NCBI RefSeq assembly: GCF_963678165.1
Contig: NZ_OY782755.1
Location: forward strand, 3,100,001-3,164,000
Source: an uncultured Acetobacteroides sp.
GTDB taxonomy: Bacteria > Bacteroidota > Bacteroidia > Bacteroidales > ZOR0009
DNA length: 64,000 nt
Direction: 5' to 3'
Position numbers and translations under genes: made by a program. The notes under the pieces are model-generated. The model was not told where the DNA came from and did no database searches. It was given only the letters and a program-made list of their open reading frames with translations. This document shows, piece by piece, positions 51,606 to 61,053 of the stretch. Within the stretch, counting starts at the first letter, position 1. Each line of letters opens with the position of its first letter.

Positions 51606-53246
51606 ATGGCTTTATTCTCGTATGCGCATGGTGCCTCGGATACCCCGCTAATTGGGGTTCCATTTGGCGAGTATTTTAGGAGAATTGTAAAAAAGCATGG
51701 CGACAACGAAGCGCTCGTTGTGGTAAACCAAAACTACAGAGCAACCTACAAGCAGCTATGGGACGAAGTTGACGCAGTTGCCAAATCGTTAATAGCCTAC
51801 GGTATCGAACGCGGCGATCGTGTGGGAATATGGGCGCCCAACCGCTACGAGTGGGTGTTGGTTCAAATTGCAACGGCCCGTGTTGGTGCCATTATGGTAA
51901 ACATCAATCCCGGATATCGCTACGCTGATATGAAGTATGCGGTAGAGCAATCGGGCATTAAGCTGCTTATTGCTTCGGCAGGCTTTCGCAAAACCAGCTA
52001 CACCGAAATGATTGACCAGCTACGCGCGGATGGCTCGTGCCCCGAGAGCGTGGTAGTTATGGAGAACGACTGGCGTACCTTCATCGGTAAGGGATGTGCC
52101 ATTACCGATAAAGCAATCGAAGAGCGCGAGAGCACGCTTCAGTTCGACGACCCCATCAACATTCAGTATACCTCGGGAACTACAGGGCACCCCAAAGGAG
52201 CAACCCTTTCGCACCACAACGTGCTGAACAATGGCTTCTTTATCGGCGAAAGGTTGGAGTACACCCCAAAGGATAGAATATGTATTCCAGTACCCTTCTA
52301 CCACTGCTTTGGCATGGTGCTGGCCAACATGGCGGCCATCACCCACGGCGCTACCATGGTGGTACCTGGCGAGTTCTTCGATCCCGAAACGGTAATGCAA
52401 ACCGTACAGAACGAAAGGTGCACCTCGCTGTACGGCGTTCCGACCATGTTTATTGCCGAGCTGGAGCATCCTAGCTTCTCGAAGTACGACTTCTCCTCGC
52501 TAAGAACCGGAATCATGGCGGGTTCGCCCTGCCCCATCGATACCATGCAAAAGGTACTCACGCTAATGAACATGCGCGACGTGCAGGTTTGCTACGGCAT
52601 GACCGAGACTTCGCCCGTTTCCACCCAAACCAACGCCGGCGACCCTACCGACAAGCGCGTGGGCAGCGTTGGTACGGTTCACCCCCACGTGGAGATTAAG
52701 ATCGTTAACCCGGCAACCAACGAAATTGTTCGCCGAGGCGAAGAGGGCGAGATCTGCACCCGCGGCTACTCGGTGATGCTGGGCTACTGGAACAGCCCCG
52801 AAGATACCGCCAAGGTTATCGACCAAAACCGCTGGATGCACACCGGCGACGTGGGCGTTATGGACGACAACGGGTACGTTAAGATTGTTGGGCGCATCAA
52901 GGATATCATCATCCGCGGCGGCGAAAACATCTCGCCCCGCGAGGTGGAGGAATTCCTTATCGTTCACCCCAACATCATCGACGCTCAGGTTATCGGCGTG
53001 CCCAGCGAGCGCTACGGCGAAGAGGTATGCGCCTGGATTATCCCCCGCGAAGGATCGAGCATCACGCCCGAGGAGCTGGTTGCCTACTGCAAGGGGAAGA
53101 TGGCCACCTACAAGATTCCTAAGTACTGGAAGTTTGTGCCGGAGTTCCCAATGACCGTAACCGGCAAAATCCGCAAGGTGGATATGCGCAAGATATCAAC
53201 CGAAGAGCTGGGGCTAAGGAAGGCCTCGGAAATAAAGACAGCCTAA
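51606..53246 (+). CDS. AMP-binding acyl-CoA synthetase
   Basis: I use the ATG at 51606 (MALFSYAHGASDTPL, 546 aa). The protein carries the adenylate-forming core: P-loop-like YTSGTTGHPKGATLSHHN, the YGMTETSPV motif, RGYSVMLGYWNSPE, MHTGDVGVMDDNGYVKIVGRIKD, IIRGGENISPREVEEFL and the C-terminal catalytic Lys in VTGKIRKVDMRK. It should activate a fatty or other carboxylic acid to its CoA ester via an acyl-AMP. Length and motifs match medium/long-chain acyl-CoA synthetases (FadD-like); chain specificity cannot be told. A strong terminator follows. Confidence 0.9.
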   Translation: MALFSYAHGASDTPLIGVPFGEYFRRIVKKHGDNEALVVVNQNYRATYKQLWDEVDAVAKSLIAYGIERGDRVGIWAPNRYEWVLVQIATARVGAIMVNINPGYRYADMKYAVEQSGIKLLIASAGFRKTSYTEMIDQLRADGSCPESVVVMENDWRTFIGKGCAITDKAIEERESTLQFDDPINIQYTSGTTGHPKGATLSHHNVLNNGFFIGERLEYTPKDRICIPVPFYHCFGMVLANMAAITHGATMVVPGEFFDPETVMQTVQNERCTSLYGVPTMFIAELEHPSFSKYDFSSLRTGIMAGSPCPIDTMQKVLTLMNMRDVQVCYGMTETSPVSTQTNAGDPTDKRVGSVGTVHPHVEIKIVNPATNEIVRRGEEGEICTRGYSVMLGYWNSPEDTAKVIDQNRWMHTGDVGVMDDNGYVKIVGRIKDIIIRGGENISPREVEEFLIVHPNIIDAQVIGVPSERYGEEVCAWIIPREGSSITPEELVAYCKGKMATYKIPKYWKFVPEFPMTVTGKIRKVDMRKISTEELGLRKASEIKTA

Positions 53247-53334
53247 AATAAGCTAGAGGCAGGCAGGCAACCTTTTTGCACGTTACTTACGCCTGCAGGC
53301 AAGCCCTAGCATCAAATCTAACATCTCGACACTA

Positions 53335-53373
53335 AAAGCTCCGGTAGGTTTTCTACCGGAGCTTTCGTTTTTT
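53335..53373 (+). terminator. Terminator after acyl-CoA synthetase gene
   Basis: AAAGCTCCGGTAG and CTACCGGAGCTTT form a perfect 13-bp stem with a 5-nt loop, followed by CGTTTTTTT-like sequence. Confidence 0.93.
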
Positions 53374-53451
53374 AGGTGCAGCCACCTTGCTATTTGATGT
53401 TTATTGGATATCGGATCAACAGACAATACCTTCTTTGGACGGTAAGCCTAT

Positions 53452-53893
53452 TAATCCCCGTTCGATGACCCTGCAAATTGCATCGGTAGCTGAGCAATTT
53501 GCTCATGAAGATGAGGAATTTCCTCCTTCAGCTGTGCAAATTGCTCACCTTCCTGAGCAATTTGCACCAATAGATGAGTAATTTGCTCACTTAGGTGAGC
53601 AAATTACTCATGCAAGTGAGCAAATTCCACCAATGATCATTGAAATTGCATCGACGCCGATACAAATTCAACCGACAACCATTGAAATTATATCGATGCC
53701 GATGCAAATTCAGCCGGCAACCATTGAAATTATATCGACGCCGATGCAAATTCAGCCGACGACCATTGAAATTATATCGACACCGATGCAAATTCAGCCG
53801 ACGACCATTGAAATTATATCGACACCGATGCAAATTCAGCCGACAACCATTGAAATTATATCGACGCCGGTATAATTTTAGCCGATGCCCCTG
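53452..53893. repeat. 21-bp tandem repeat, about 20 units
   Basis: An AAATT or AATTT core recurs every 21 bp from about 53475 to 53870 without indels. The left part has units like GCAAATTGCTCACCTTCCTGA; the right part alternates TTGAAATTATATCGACGCC and TGCAAATTCAGCCGACGACC, a 42-bp super-unit. Both strands contain open frames over the repeat (plus-strand peptide unit TIEIISTPMQIQPT), which I do not accept as genes. It sits between the acyl-CoA synthetase terminator and the 54057 gene; the remainder of the gap shows nothing else. Confidence 0.88.
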
Positions 53894-54056
53894 TAAAATG
53901 CCTCGCCGCAGGGGATACCACCTAGGGAAATCACCCTTCCACCATTCGCCTTCACCCCCATCTTTTTCCCTTTCACGGAAATATTCGAAATTATTGGGCG
54001 GCAGCTGCGTCATACTACTGTAAACAAAGCATGTTTAACTAAATACAAAAAGAACG

Positions 54057-54458
54057 ATGAGAACAGCAATTCAAACCTTAGCATTAGGCATGTGCCTACT
54101 AGTAGGCCTATCGGCAGCAGCCCAACGCCAGGGAAACAGAGCCGAAAAAATGGCAAAGCGCCAAACCGAAAGGCTCACCCAAAAGCTCACGCTCTCCGAC
54201 GATCAGTCGAAGAAGGTGGAGGCAATCATGCTTGACTTCAACCAAAAGGCCATCGCCGACATGAAGGCCGACACCGTCAGAAAGGCGGCCAATCCCGCTT
54301 TAGTGGAGAAAAGGAATGCGGACCTAAAGCAGGTGCTTACTCCCGAGCAGTACGCAACGTTCTCCAAGATGGAGCTTGCCAAAGGAACCTTTGGACCGAT
54401 GCAGCACAGGCGTGGAGAAAATCGCGGAGAACGCCACGGAGACCGCCCGGTAGAATAG
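54057..54458 (+). CDS. Small secreted Spy/CpxP-like or DUF4890-type protein
   Basis: This 133-aa protein has a signal peptide (LALGMCLLVGLSAAAQ, cleavage about residue 22). The mature part has two helices with RQTERLTQKLTLSDDQSKKVEAIMLDFNQ and then LKQVLTPEQYATFSKME, the LTxxQ repeats typical of Spy/CpxP-like periplasmic chaperones and of the related Bacteroidota DUF4890 proteins. A His/Arg-rich tail (HRRGENRGERHGDRP) could bind metal. It is 84 bp upstream of the large outer-membrane barrel gene on the same strand, and the pair probably forms an operon. Confidence 0.72.
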   Translation: MRTAIQTLALGMCLLVGLSAAAQRQGNRAEKMAKRQTERLTQKLTLSDDQSKKVEAIMLDFNQKAIADMKADTVRKAANPALVEKRNADLKQVLTPEQYATFSKMELAKGTFGPMQHRRGENRGERHGDRPVE

Positions 54459-54542
54459 CCCAGCAGCCCCTTAGCAGAGCAGGAGCAGAAACTTCTGCTC
54501 TGCAATCTCGTTTTAGCAGTAAATCCTAGTTACCTTACAACA

Positions 54543-57446
54543 ATGAAAAAAGTCGTAGCCAAATTATTCCTTTCATTCCTCATTGCCTCAGCCGCTCTGC
54601 AGGCCAATGCCCAAGCGGCAAGGGTTTCAGGGACGGTCGTTGAGTCGAGCGACAGGCAGCCGCTCATCAGCGCCAACGTCATACTGGTTAACCTAAAAGA
54701 TTCGACCAAAAGACACCTCGCCATATCGGATGCCAAAGGGGTATTCGCCTTCTCGAATGTTGCCCCTCAAAAGTATCGGCTGGATATTAAGTACGTTGGC
54801 TTCGAAAACTTCTCGAAGGTGGTAACCGTTGGCAGTGCAAGCACATCGCTGGGGACCATTAGCCTTAAGGAAAAAACCGAGATGATTGGCGGAGCCACCA
54901 TAACGGGGCATGCCGTAAGGGCCAGCGTCAAGGGCGACACCACCAGTTACAACGCCGATGCGTTTAAGGTAACCAAGGATGCCGATGCCGAGGCGCTCAT
55001 CACCAAGCTGCCCGGGGTAACCTCCGACAACAACACCATAAAGGCGCAGGGCGAGCAGGTAAAGAAGGTGCTCGTTGACGGGAAGCCATTCTTTGGCGAC
55101 GACCCAACGGTTGCCCTAAAGAGCGTTCCGGCCGAAATCATCGAAAAGATCGAGGTTTTCGATAAGATGAGCGACCAGGCGGCGTTTACCGGCTTCGACG
55201 ACGGCAACTCAACCAAAACCATCAACATCGTAACCAAGGCCAACAGGCGCGCCGGGCAGTTCGGCAAAATCTACGCCGGCTACGGAACCGACGACCGCTA
55301 CAACGTGGGCGGTAACGTCAACATCTTTAAGGGAGACTCCCGCATATCGCTTATTGGGATGACCAACAACGTCAACCAGCAGAACTTTTCGAGCGAGGAT
55401 ATCCTTGGCGTGCTTGGCAGCAGCGGCGGACGAGGCGGGATGCGCGGAGGTCCCGGTGGACATGGTGGTGGCGCCTCCAACTTTATGGTTGGCCAGCAGA
55501 GCGGCCTTACCAAAACCTCGGCATTTGGCATCAACTTCTCCGACAAGTGGGGCGAAAAGGTAAACTTTAGCGGCAGCTACTTCTTTAACTACAGCAACAC
55601 CACCAACAACCAGAAAACTAATCGCCAGTACTACGGCGCTGTTGATACGGCTCAACGTTACACCTACGAGGGTTCTAGCAGCAACAACAACTACAACAAC
55701 CGCCTAAACCTAAAGGTCGAATACACCATCAACCCCAACAACTCGTTTATCGTTACCCCAAGCATCAGCTTCCAAAGCAGCCGCTCCAGCTCCAGTTCGA
55801 ACGCCCAAACCTCCTCGGGGCCAACGACGCTGCTCAACAAGTCGGTGAACAGGAGCAGTTCGCTCAGCGAAGGGTACAACATTAACAACGAAATACTATA
55901 CCGCCACAAGTTCGAGCTAAATGGCCGAACCTTCTCCATCTCGCTCCGCAACTCCGTCGCCAACAAGGATGCCAACGCCTTGCAGTACTCGGAAAACGAC
56001 TACTTCACCAAGGGCAAATCGCAACGCGACACCATCAACCAAAAGAGTAAGCTATCCAACAAGAGCTACAGCGTTAGCGCCTCGGTGATGTACACCGAGC
56101 CCGTTGGCAAAAAGAGCCAGCTCATGGCCAGCTACGATGTCGGGTACACCTACTCCGATGTCGACAAGCGCACCAACGCCTACAGCAGGGCCACCCAGCA
56201 GTACGCGCTCCTCGACACATCGCTATCCAACGTGTACGAGAGCGACTACATTACCCAGCGCCTAGGGCTGGGGTACCGCCTAAAGGGAGATACGTACAAT
56301 GGCATGCTAAACCTATCGTACCAAAACTCCAGCCTAAAGGGCGATGAAACCTTTCCGGTAGCCTTCGACCTCAAGAAGTCGTACAACAACATTCTGCCAA
56401 TGGCCATGCTTAACTTTAAGTTTAACCAGGCCAACAGCCTAAGGCTTATGTGCGGCGCTAGAACGCAAGCCCCATCCATCAGCCAGCTGCAAAGCGTTGT
56501 CGACAATAGCGACCCGCTCAACCTGTACGTCGGCAATCCCAACCTCGACCAATCGTACAGCAACAACTTCAACCTTCGCTACAGCTACACCTCCATGGAA
56601 AAAGGGAAAACGTTCTTCATCTTCTTCAACGCGCAGAACACCCTCAACTACATAGGTACCTCGTCGCTGTTGGCTGGGAAGGATATCGTTCTTACCGATG
56701 GAACAATCCTAAAGAAAGGGGCACAGCTCTCGAAGCCTGTTAACCTCGATGGCTACTGGAACCTCAGCACAATGGTAACCTACGGCTTGCCCATATCGCT
56801 TATTAAAAGTAACGTCAACATATCGGCCGGAACAGGCTATAGCCGACTCCCTGCGATATTAAACAACAAGAATGTTACCACCCAAACCTACTCACCCAAT
56901 GGAGGCGTTGTAATTGGTAGCAACATTAGCCCCAACCTCGACTTTACCATATCGTACAATACGGCCTACAATATTGTATCGTCAACCAACAAGAGCAGCG
57001 ACGGCAACAACTACTGGTCGCAAACCGGACGCTCGAAGCTAAACTGGACCATCGCCGACCGATTTACCGTTCAGCCCGAAGCAACCTACCAGCAGTACAG
57101 CGGCAACAACTTCTACTACGACAACCTCAACCTCAACCTCAACGCAGGATTTAAATTTCTTAGCAATAGGCAAGCCGAGCTGAAGTTTGGAGTCTTCGAC
57201 CTGCTCAATAAGAACAAAAGCTTCAGCCGCTCGGTTAACAGCCTTTATATCGAAGATAGCTACAACAGCGTGCTAAGCCGCTACTTCCTAGTCACCTTTG
57301 TGTACAACCTGAAGAACTTCAAGGGAGGCGCCAGCATGCCTCAACCCGAAAGGGACAAACATTTTGATAGGCCATTCGACAGACCAGATCGTCCCGATAG
57401 ATCTGACAGACCGATGGGACCTTCGGATAGGCCTCTTGATTTTTAG
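54543..57446 (+). CDS. Outer-membrane beta-barrel protein with carboxypeptidase-like domain
   Basis: This 967-aa protein has a signal peptide (cleavage after about residue 23, ANAQA), a carboxypeptidase-regulatory-like domain (about 27-110, VSGTVVESSDRQPLISANVILVN), a TonB-receptor plug-like region (about 118-235, with DADAEALITKLPGV and VLVDGKPFFGDDP) and a long beta barrel rich in aromatic and Asn/Ser residues ending VTFVYNLKNF. The C-terminal extension is Arg/Asp/Pro-rich with DRPDRPDRSDRP repeats. It matches the Bacteroidota outer-membrane beta-barrel family related to TonB-dependent receptors. No SusD partner is present. The ligand is unknown. Glycine-rich residues 300-320 form a flexible loop. 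Confidence 0.88.
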   Translation: MKKVVAKLFLSFLIASAALQANAQAARVSGTVVESSDRQPLISANVILVNLKDSTKRHLAISDAKGVFAFSNVAPQKYRLDIKYVGFENFSKVVTVGSASTSLGTISLKEKTEMIGGATITGHAVRASVKGDTTSYNADAFKVTKDADAEALITKLPGVTSDNNTIKAQGEQVKKVLVDGKPFFGDDPTVALKSVPAEIIEKIEVFDKMSDQAAFTGFDDGNSTKTINIVTKANRRAGQFGKIYAGYGTDDRYNVGGNVNIFKGDSRISLIGMTNNVNQQNFSSEDILGVLGSSGGRGGMRGGPGGHGGGASNFMVGQQSGLTKTSAFGINFSDKWGEKVNFSGSYFFNYSNTTNNQKTNRQYYGAVDTAQRYTYEGSSSNNNYNNRLNLKVEYTINPNNSFIVTPSISFQSSRSSSSSNAQTSSGPTTLLNKSVNRSSSLSEGYNINNEILYRHKFELNGRTFSISLRNSVANKDANALQYSENDYFTKGKSQRDTINQKSKLSNKSYSVSASVMYTEPVGKKSQLMASYDVGYTYSDVDKRTNAYSRATQQYALLDTSLSNVYESDYITQRLGLGYRLKGDTYNGMLNLSYQNSSLKGDETFPVAFDLKKSYNNILPMAMLNFKFNQANSLRLMCGARTQAPSISQLQSVVDNSDPLNLYVGNPNLDQSYSNNFNLRYSYTSMEKGKTFFIFFNAQNTLNYIGTSSLLAGKDIVLTDGTILKKGAQLSKPVNLDGYWNLSTMVTYGLPISLIKSNVNISAGTGYSRLPAILNNKNVTTQTYSPNGGVVIGSNISPNLDFTISYNTAYNIVSSTNKSSDGNNYWSQTGRSKLNWTIADRFTVQPEATYQQYSGNNFYYDNLNLNLNAGFKFLSNRQAELKFGVFDLLNKNKSFSRSVNSLYIEDSYNSVLSRYFLVTFVYNLKNFKGGASMPQPERDKHFDRPFDRPDRPDRSDRPMGPSDRPLDF

Positions 57447-57497
57447 TAAAAGATGGCTACTTTCGAGAGGAATAACAACCTTCAATACCAAACTTAA

Positions 57498-58175
57498 ATG
57501 ACCTTTGGCGAACAAGTCGTAGATTTCTTTAATACACTCCGATTCGATCAGCCTCTACCCGATGGGGTAGAGGCTATGAATCCGTACCTGCTTCCCGAAA
57601 CCATGGATGCCGTCAGAAAGTACTACACCAAGTACTACTCCGATAGCAATCCACGAACCTTTATCGTTGGCATTAACCCGGGACGAAACGGTGCAGGGAA
57701 AACGGGGATCGCCTTTACGGATACCGTTCGACTAGAGAATCCATGCCAAATAGAGCATAACCTTAAGCCAACCACCGAACTTTCGTCGGAGTACATCTAC
57801 GCTGTGGTTGATGCAATGGGAGGCCCAGAGGCATTCTTCTCGAAGTTCTACCTAACTTCAGCTTCGCCCATTGGCTTTACCCACAACGGAAAAAACTACA
57901 ACTACTACGACTCACCCGCCATGCTTAAGGCAACACTTTCCTATATGATGGAGCACCTCGAGCGCCAGCTAGCGTTTGGCGCCAACCGAAAGCAAGCCAT
58001 TTGCCTTGGAGCAGGAAAAAACTTTAAATACCTCACCGAGGTAAACAACCTACTCGGCAAACCCTTCGAGCAAATAGTTGCCGTTAACCATCCCCGATTT
58101 GTAATGCAGTACCGCCGCAAAAGCATGGAACAAGAAATCGACACCTTTACCAATGCACTAGCCAACGCCCTATAG
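57498..58175 (+). CDS. SMUG2-type uracil-DNA glycosylase (DUF4918)
   Basis: This 225-aa protein carries the uracil-glycosylase active-site motif GINPGRNGAGKTGIAFTD (about 54-71) and the C-terminal NHPRF motif (about 197), in the form typical of the SMUG2/DUF4918 group. It should remove uracil or a related damaged base from DNA. It is preceded by 51 bp after the barrel gene and followed after 9 bp by the LytS-type kinase, so the last three genes are likely one transcript. Confidence 0.85.
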   Translation: MTFGEQVVDFFNTLRFDQPLPDGVEAMNPYLLPETMDAVRKYYTKYYSDSNPRTFIVGINPGRNGAGKTGIAFTDTVRLENPCQIEHNLKPTTELSSEYIYAVVDAMGGPEAFFSKFYLTSASPIGFTHNGKNYNYYDSPAMLKATLSYMMEHLERQLAFGANRKQAICLGAGKNFKYLTEVNNLLGKPFEQIVAVNHPRFVMQYRRKSMEQEIDTFTNALANAL

Positions 58176-58184
58176 CAACGCACC

Positions 58185-59252
58185 ATGAACAACAATACGC
58201 TCACCAAAAAGATTCTGATATTCCTGTTGCTGGCGCTGATGGTTTGCCTATTTGCCAACATCAACCAAATAGTGGGAATGTACATCGCCGACCCGCACCC
58301 TCGGCCACACCCGCCCCGTTTTCCCGGAGAGCCTCGTTTTAGGGAGGATATGTTTCGGTATAGAATGGTATGGGAGATGGTGCTTTCATTCGTTTCTGCC
58401 TTTACCATTATTGCCTACAATGCAGGAGTATTCAGGAGCAACAAGAGAACGAAGAAGTCGAATCAGCTAACCGTTGTTGCCATCAGCACTCTGGCAGGGC
58501 TGCTGCTCTTTGTTTTCCTTATTGTTGTCTTTCTTCCCAATAAGCATTTTCCTTCGCGCTTTATCTCGCTAATCCTTAGCAAGGCGCTTTTCGTAATAAT
58601 GGCCTCCATCTCTGCCGGACAGCTCTACCGCCTTATATGGCAGAAGCAGCAGGTGGAAATCGAAAACGAGAAGCTAAAAACCGATAGCTTGCAAAGCCGC
58701 TATCAGGGATTAATGAACCAGCTCAACCCCCACTTCCTATTTAACTCGCTCAACTCGCTCTCCTACCTCATCCGCGAGAACGAGCAGAACAAAGCGCTTA
58801 CCTTTATCGACGAACTATCGTCAATATTCCGTTACGTGCTGCAGAAACGCAGCGAGGAGCTGGTTACGCTCGAAGAAGAAATTCAGTTTACCGAAGCCTA
58901 CCGCTACCTACTGAGCATCCGCTTCGAGAATAAGCTATTCTTCGAGATTAAGATCGATGAAAGCGACATGAAACTGCTCCTCCCCTTCCTAACCCTGCAA
59001 CCATTAATCGAAAACGCCGTAAAGCATAACGTAATTAGCACAAAGCAACCGCTGGCGGTCTTTATCTATACCGAAGAAGACAATTTAGTGGTGAGCAACC
59101 CTATTTCGGCAAAGCTACCCGATGGCGAGAGTACTGGTATCGGGCTTTCGAACCTAGCAAGCCGCTTTAAGCTGCTTACCGGGAAACAGCTAACCGTTAT
59201 CAACGACGAGAAAACATTTTTGGTAAAAATCCCTCTTGTATCGAAGCAATGA
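58185..59252 (+). CDS. LytS-type sensor histidine kinase
   Basis: This 355-aa kinase has four transmembrane segments (about 8-30, 62-84, 96-117 and 126-150) without a large extracellular domain, a short coiled coil and a His_kinase module with QLNPHFLFNSLNSL (His183) and LQPLIENAVKH, plus a GIGLSNL ATP-lid motif. It pairs with the LytTR regulator whose ATG overlaps its stop (ATGA at 59249-59252), which indicates translational coupling. The signal may be sensed in the membrane. Confidence 0.9.
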   Translation: MNNNTLTKKILIFLLLALMVCLFANINQIVGMYIADPHPRPHPPRFPGEPRFREDMFRYRMVWEMVLSFVSAFTIIAYNAGVFRSNKRTKKSNQLTVVAISTLAGLLLFVFLIVVFLPNKHFPSRFISLILSKALFVIMASISAGQLYRLIWQKQQVEIENEKLKTDSLQSRYQGLMNQLNPHFLFNSLNSLSYLIRENEQNKALTFIDELSSIFRYVLQKRSEELVTLEEEIQFTEAYRYLLSIRFENKLFFEIKIDESDMKLLLPFLTLQPLIENAVKHNVISTKQPLAVFIYTEEDNLVVSNPISAKLPDGESTGIGLSNLASRFKLLTGKQLTVINDEKTFLVKIPLVSKQ

Positions 59253-60004
59253 AGGCTCTTATAGTAGAAGACGAAATAGCAGCCCAGCGCAACCTTATAG
59301 CGGTTCTTGCCGAAGTTGCCCCGCATATAACGATAGTTGGCACTACCGATACGGTTACCGATACCGTAGAGTGGCTAAGAAGCAACTCCAAGCCCGACAT
59401 CATCTTTATGGATATCCATTTAGCCGATGGCCACTCGTTTCACATCTTCGATGCAATTGAGGTAACCACGCCGGTGATATTTACCACCGCCTACGACCAG
59501 TATGCCCTCGAGGCATTTAAGCTCAACAGCATCGAGTATCTGCTTAAGCCCATCAAGGCAAACGACCTAGTCCACGCCCTTAATAAGCTCGCAACGTTAA
59601 CCAACCACGAACTTATTAGGCAGCTACAACAAATCACCAACACCGCTACACCCGTCGACAGCACCAAGCTATTCCTAATACCCTTCAAGAGTAAGCTAAT
59701 TCCGCTATCCATCGACGACATCTGCTACTTTTACACCTCCAACGAGCATGTCCATGTAACCACCCTTAACGGGCAAACCTACCCCATGGATAAATCGCTC
59801 GATACAATTATGGGAACGCTATCCTCCTCCGACTTCTACCGGGCCAACCGCCAGTTTATCGTTGTCCGCAAAGCCATAAAGGATATTGATGTGTGGTTTG
59901 GCAATCGGCTATCGGTAAATCTTGTACAGAAAACACCCGAGCGGGTAATTATTAGCAAAAATCGCGTTGCCGAATTTAAGGTATGGCTTGGGGTAATTAG
60001 GTAG
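59249..60004 (+). CDS. LytTR-family response regulator
   Basis: This 251-aa regulator has a receiver domain (VEDE at 6-9, phospho-acceptor Asp55 in IIFMDIHLAD, Lys100 in YLLKPI) and a C-terminal LytTR domain with SKLIPLSIDDICYFYTSNEHVHV and FYRANRQFIVVRKAI. It is translated from an overlapping start with the kinase gene and is therefore its cognate partner. Targets are unknown; the upstream barrel and SMUG2 genes are possible. Confidence 0.9.
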   Translation: MKALIVEDEIAAQRNLIAVLAEVAPHITIVGTTDTVTDTVEWLRSNSKPDIIFMDIHLADGHSFHIFDAIEVTTPVIFTTAYDQYALEAFKLNSIEYLLKPIKANDLVHALNKLATLTNHELIRQLQQITNTATPVDSTKLFLIPFKSKLIPLSIDDICYFYTSNEHVHVTTLNGQTYPMDKSLDTIMGTLSSSDFYRANRQFIVVRKAIKDIDVWFGNRLSVNLVQKTPERVIISKNRVAEFKVWLGVIR

Positions 60005-60014
60005 TTGAATAACC

Positions 60015-60842
60015 TTATCTCTTAGCATTTTTCAGATATGGCAAAGGAGAAATAAACTCGAACTCCTTCGAAACCTCAAAAAAGTAATTCAACAGATTTA
60101 AGTGCCCTGATCCAATTATCAGAAGGATTCTATCATCATTGCTATGAGGGATTCTTTGTATGTTTCGAAATATTCTCAGATTCCGATTAAACCATCTGCC
60201 AGTTTGAAAATCTACACCTGTAAAATCATTTGGTTTTTCCTCGTACTTAAACATCCCGTCTAAATACCCAGACAGATCATCCTTTATACTATCTGGATTG
60301 TTCGCTTTATTCAATTCATCAATAATGCTTGTTACCTTGGGAACAGTAGGGTTTGAACCAAACAACTTTGTATAGTAATCGTCGAACTTAGATAATCGGA
60401 GGCTATCTTTAAACATTGACGTTATGTTGTCGTAATGCCGACCCCAGTCGTTTACACAATAAATATTAGGAAGGTCTAGATCTTTACCAATTCTAAAGCC
60501 TAACTGATCTATTTCATTCTTTTCTAACGCATACCTTCCAGCCTTATACTGCAAATAAAGAGAATCGATCTTATATTGTTGGTCAGGGGCTTGCTCAATA
60601 GCAATAATCGTAGGCTTAAAATCCTCAATTGCCTTCGAAATGGCAACTATCTCCGATTGGTAAGGCTCGTCGAAAACCGAGATCTGATTTTTCTTTTCCG
60701 TTTTAACAACATCCAAATTGTGATAGGCAAAATGGAAAACCCCAAGCGTCATTACTTTTGTTTGTGCTGGGCCATTACCTGTTTGTCCCAATAGTCCAGT
60801 GGCAATAAAAAGGCCACACATAAAGAAGATAAATGTTCTCAT
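60015..60842 (-). CDS. DUF5694 secreted protein
   Basis: I start at the ATG at 60842 because it begins a signal peptide (MRTFIFFMCGLFIATGLLGQ); an upstream ATG at 60947 would translate through the arm of a long hairpin. The mature protein of about 255 residues has VMTLGVFHFAYHN, TIIAIEQAPDQQ, then a Tyr/Leu-rich helix YKAGRYALEKNEIDQLGFRI and RILLIIGSGHLNLL. These match DUF5694, a distant relative of TraB/ChaN-type domains; conserved acidic and His residues hint at a metal enzyme. The function is unknown. Confidence 0.78.
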   Translation of the reverse strand: MRTFIFFMCGLFIATGLLGQTGNGPAQTKVMTLGVFHFAYHNLDVVKTEKKNQISVFDEPYQSEIVAISKAIEDFKPTIIAIEQAPDQQYKIDSLYLQYKAGRYALEKNEIDQLGFRIGKDLDLPNIYCVNDWGRHYDNITSMFKDSLRLSKFDDYYTKLFGSNPTVPKVTSIIDELNKANNPDSIKDDLSGYLDGMFKYEEKPNDFTGVDFQTGRWFNRNLRIFRNIQRIPHSNDDRILLIIGSGHLNLLNYFFEVSKEFEFISPLPYLKNAKR

Positions 60843-60924
60843 GCTTGTTTCGTTTAATTTATTCACAAGCCTAGGACGATCCTTCTTCTCTATTGTTACA
60901 TAGAAATACATAGATAGATGGAGA

Positions 60925-60981
60925 GCAAGTAAAAAAGAGAAACGCATAAATTGATTTTATGCGTTTCTCTTTTTTACTTGC
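60925..60981 (-). terminator. Perfect 26-bp inverted repeat, likely terminator
   Basis: Arms at 60925-60950 and 60956-60981 are perfect complements around a 5-base loop (TTGAT). The stem contains an AAAAAAGAGAAACGC stretch and, on the other arm, GCGTTTCTCTTTTTT, so T-runs follow on either strand. It lies after the LuxR-type regulator gene on the minus strand and upstream of DUF5694. Confidence 0.8.
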
Positions 60982-61053
60982 ATATTCTATCACCTTAAAA
61001 TCGCTCTTCACATCTGCTTTTAGAGCATTCTCAAGAACGTGGTATGATCGCAG

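Noticed and set aside
53591..54013. Overlapping open frames on both strands over the 21-bp array
   Set aside because: Both strands are open for the same reason (stop-free units in phase), and neither has a family resemblance. Annotated as repeat instead.
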